From positions 1 to 8,081 of the forward strand of contig CAMPIA010000049.1 in the NCBI GenBank assembly GCA_946886175.1: DNA of 8,081 nt, written 5' to 3'. Every line of letters starts with the position of its first letter. The first letter of the stretch is position 1. This stretch comes from an uncultured Altererythrobacter sp. GTDB taxonomy: Bacteria; Pseudomonadota; Alphaproteobacteria; Sphingomonadales; Sphingomonadaceae. Made by a program: the position numbers and the translations under genes. The notes under the pieces are model-generated. The model was given only the letters and a program-made list of their open reading frames with translations, searched no databases and was not told the DNA's origin. This document shows positions 6,757-8,081 of this stretch, one piece after another.

Positions 6757-6822
6757 CGAACGGCACCGTTCGCGCGGTGCGAGCGTCTAGGCTCGCCGCC
6801 GGAGGATCCTCGCATCCTCGGG
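6757..6822 (+). other. Chain of stem-loops in the exporter-peptidase intergenic region
   Basis: This lies within the 158-bp gap 6696-6853. Three hairpins can form in 66 nt. The first has two mutually exclusive forms: CGAACGG 6757-6763 with CCGTTCG 6766-6772, or GCACCG 6763-6768 with CGGTGC 6775-6780 around a 6-nt loop. The second is GCGAGC 6779-6784 with GCTCGC 6791-6796, loop GTCTAG. The third is 6799-6807 with 6814-6822, eight pairs and one mismatch, loop CCTCGC; it also creates a direct repeat ATCCTCG (6806-6812, 6814-6820). No U-tract follows any of them, so they are not classical terminators. They may form the 3' end of the exporter mRNA or a structured leader for the peptidase gene. No known riboswitch class is recognised. 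Confidence 0.4.
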
Positions 6823-6853
6823 GCTGACTGAAAATTTCCGGGAGATTTCACCC

Positions 6854-8081
6854 ATGATCCGCACACTGCTTGCCGCAGGCGCCAGCGCGCTTGCGCTCAC
6901 CTTGTCCGTTCCGGCGCTCGCGCAGGACGAGCCCGCCGCGCCGACTGCGCAGGCCGAAGAGGTTCCGCTTCCGACCATGAGCTTCGGCGAATGGGGCTTC
7001 GATCCGGCCTACATCGATCGCAGCATCGATCCGGGCGACGACTTCTTCGCCTTCGCCAACCAGAAGTGGCTCGAGGCCAATCCGCTGCCGCCCGAGTTCA
7101 GCCGCTTCGGCGCGTTCAACCTGCTGCGCGAAAAATCGACCAGCGACGTGAAGGCGCTGGTCGACGAACTGGTGACGAAGGACCCCGCAAGCCTCTCGGC
7201 CGACGAGACGCGCATCGTCGAGGCCTACAAGGCGTTCATCGATACCCAGGCGATCGACGCCGCAGGCCTCGCGCCGGCGCAGCCCTATCTCGATGCGATC
7301 GAAGGCGCCGGCACGCTCGCCGAGCTGGCGACGCTGTGGGGCACGCCCGGCTATTCCTCGCCGCTCGGCGGGTTCGTGACCGTCGATGCGAAGGAACCGA
7401 CGCGCTATTCGGTCTATGTCGCCTCGGGCGGGCTCGGCCTGCCCGACCGGCAGTACTATCTCGACGAGACCGAGAAGGGTCAGGAAATCCAGGCCAAGTA
7501 TCGCGAATACCTCGCCTTCCTGTTCGAGCAGGCCGGCTATGCCGATCCCGCGGCGACCGCGCAGAAGGTTTACGATTTCGAGGACCAGATCGCGCGCACG
7601 GTCAGCTGGGACCGCGCCACGCGCCGCAACCGCGACCTGACCTATAACGCAGTGACCCCTGCCGAGCTCGTCGACATGTCGGGCGAATTCCCGCTCGATG
7701 CGTTGATCGATGCAAGCGGCTTCGGCGAGACCGACAAGTTCGTCGTCTACGACTTGCCGCCGACCGAGACAGAGGCTGCCGAACTGGGCCTGAGCGAGGA
7801 AACGCTGGCCAAGATCGGCGGCGGGACGCCCGCGATGATGGCGCTCCTCGCCGACATTCCGGTCGAGGTGCTTCAGGCGTGGACCGTGAAGGAGTTCCTT
7901 TCGGGCAACGCCGCGGTGCTGCCGAGCGCGATCGACCAGGCGCACTTCGATTTCTACGGCACCACGCTGACCGGCACGCCCGAGCAGCGCGCCCGGTGGA
8001 AGCGCGCGATCGCCGAAACCGAGGGGCTGATCGGCGAAGTGGTCGGCGCCGCCTATGTCGAGCGCTACTTCCCGCCCGAGA
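6854..8081 (+). CDS. M13-family (neprilysin/PepO-like) zinc metallopeptidase, 5' part
   Basis: The gene starts at ATG 6854, with GGGAG (6840-6844) 9 nt upstream, and runs open off the right edge; 409 residues are visible. A Sec signal peptide covers residues 1-23, with predicted cleavage after PALA before QDEPAAP, so the enzyme is periplasmic or secreted. After a short Pro/Ala linker the sequence shows the M13 N-terminal domain: IDRSIDPGDDFFAFANQKWL and, further on, GLPDRQYYLD, both family hallmarks. M13 enzymes are endopeptidases that cut short peptides and are usually about 650-700 residues. The zinc motif HEXXH, the NAYY substrate motif and the second zinc ligand would lie beyond the window, so activity cannot be confirmed. 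The gap from the ABC exporter is 158 bp and structured, so it probably has its own promoter. Confidence 0.92.
   Translation, partial: MIRTLLAAGASALALTLSVPALAQDEPAAPTAQAEEVPLPTMSFGEWGFDPAYIDRSIDPGDDFFAFANQKWLEANPLPPEFSRFGAFNLLREKSTSDVKALVDELVTKDPASLSADETRIVEAYKAFIDTQAIDAAGLAPAQPYLDAIEGAGTLAELATLWGTPGYSSPLGGFVTVDAKEPTRYSVYVASGGLGLPDRQYYLDETEKGQEIQAKYREYLAFLFEQAGYADPAATAQKVYDFEDQIARTVSWDRATRRNRDLTYNAVTPAELVDMSGEFPLDALIDASGFGETDKFVVYDLPPTETEAAELGLSEETLAKIGGGTPAMMALLADIPVEVLQAWTVKEFLSGNAAVLPSAIDQAHFDFYGTTLTGTPEQRARWKRAIAETEGLIGEVVGAAYVERYFPPE

Noticed and set aside
6801..6807. GGAGGAT resembling a strong Shine-Dalgarno
   Set aside because: No ATG, GTG or TTG lies at a suitable distance downstream; it forms the left arm of a stem-loop instead.
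6848..7945. A 365-codon open frame on the minus strand
   Set aside because: It is antisense to the M13 peptidase, which has a signal peptide, ribosome binding site and family motifs.
1..8081. Defence system, CRISPR, toxin-antitoxin, prophage or biosynthetic cluster
   Set aside because: All genes belong to ordinary metabolic, transport, envelope or peptidase families; no spaced short repeats, integrase, nuclease or antitoxin-like small gene was seen.

Overview
The window is GC-rich DNA that is almost fully coding, with a strong G/C bias at third codon positions. Gene content and protein sequences look like an alphaproteobacterium, most likely a sphingomonad of the Erythrobacteraceae type. That placement rests on recognised protein families and general style, not on a database search. 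No tRNA, rRNA, CRISPR array, transposase or phage gene is visible. This is mostly ordinary chromosome.

Layout: (1) 1-1938, plus strand: a tight run of three genes, namely the 3' end of a MaoC/NodN-type hydratase, a carboxymuconolactone decarboxylase-family protein and a complete thiolase. Gaps are 4 and 12 bp, so this is very probably one operon for acyl-CoA chemistry. A stem-loop follows the thiolase stop. (2) 2012-3303, plus strand: an unrecognised lipoprotein, then a DUF4126 membrane protein, each with a good Shine-Dalgarno. (3) 3304-3450: the gap between two convergent genes, almost entirely occupied by a 140-bp foldback (inverted-repeat) element. (4) 3451-4695, minus strand: phaZ, an intracellular polyhydroxyalkanoate depolymerase, probably starting at TTG. 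(5) 4696-4856: a 161-bp divergent intergenic region with two TGC-rich direct repeats 32 bp apart, a candidate operator for phaZ. (6) 4857-6695, plus strand: a full-length half-size ABC exporter. (7) 6696-6853: an intergenic stretch with a chain of stem-loops. (8) 6854 to the window end, plus strand: the first 409 residues of a secreted M13-family metallopeptidase.

Functionally, PhaZ releases hydroxyacyl units from storage polyester. The MaoC hydratase and thiolase belong to enzyme families that handle 3-hydroxyacyl-, enoyl- and ketoacyl-CoA, so the left half has a loose theme of fatty-acid and polyester carbon. The phaZ gene is not in the same operon, so the link is only suggestive. No wholly new system is evident. 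The best leads are the foldback element between the convergent genes, the repeated TGC motif upstream of phaZ with the start codon it implies, and the structured leader of the peptidase gene.
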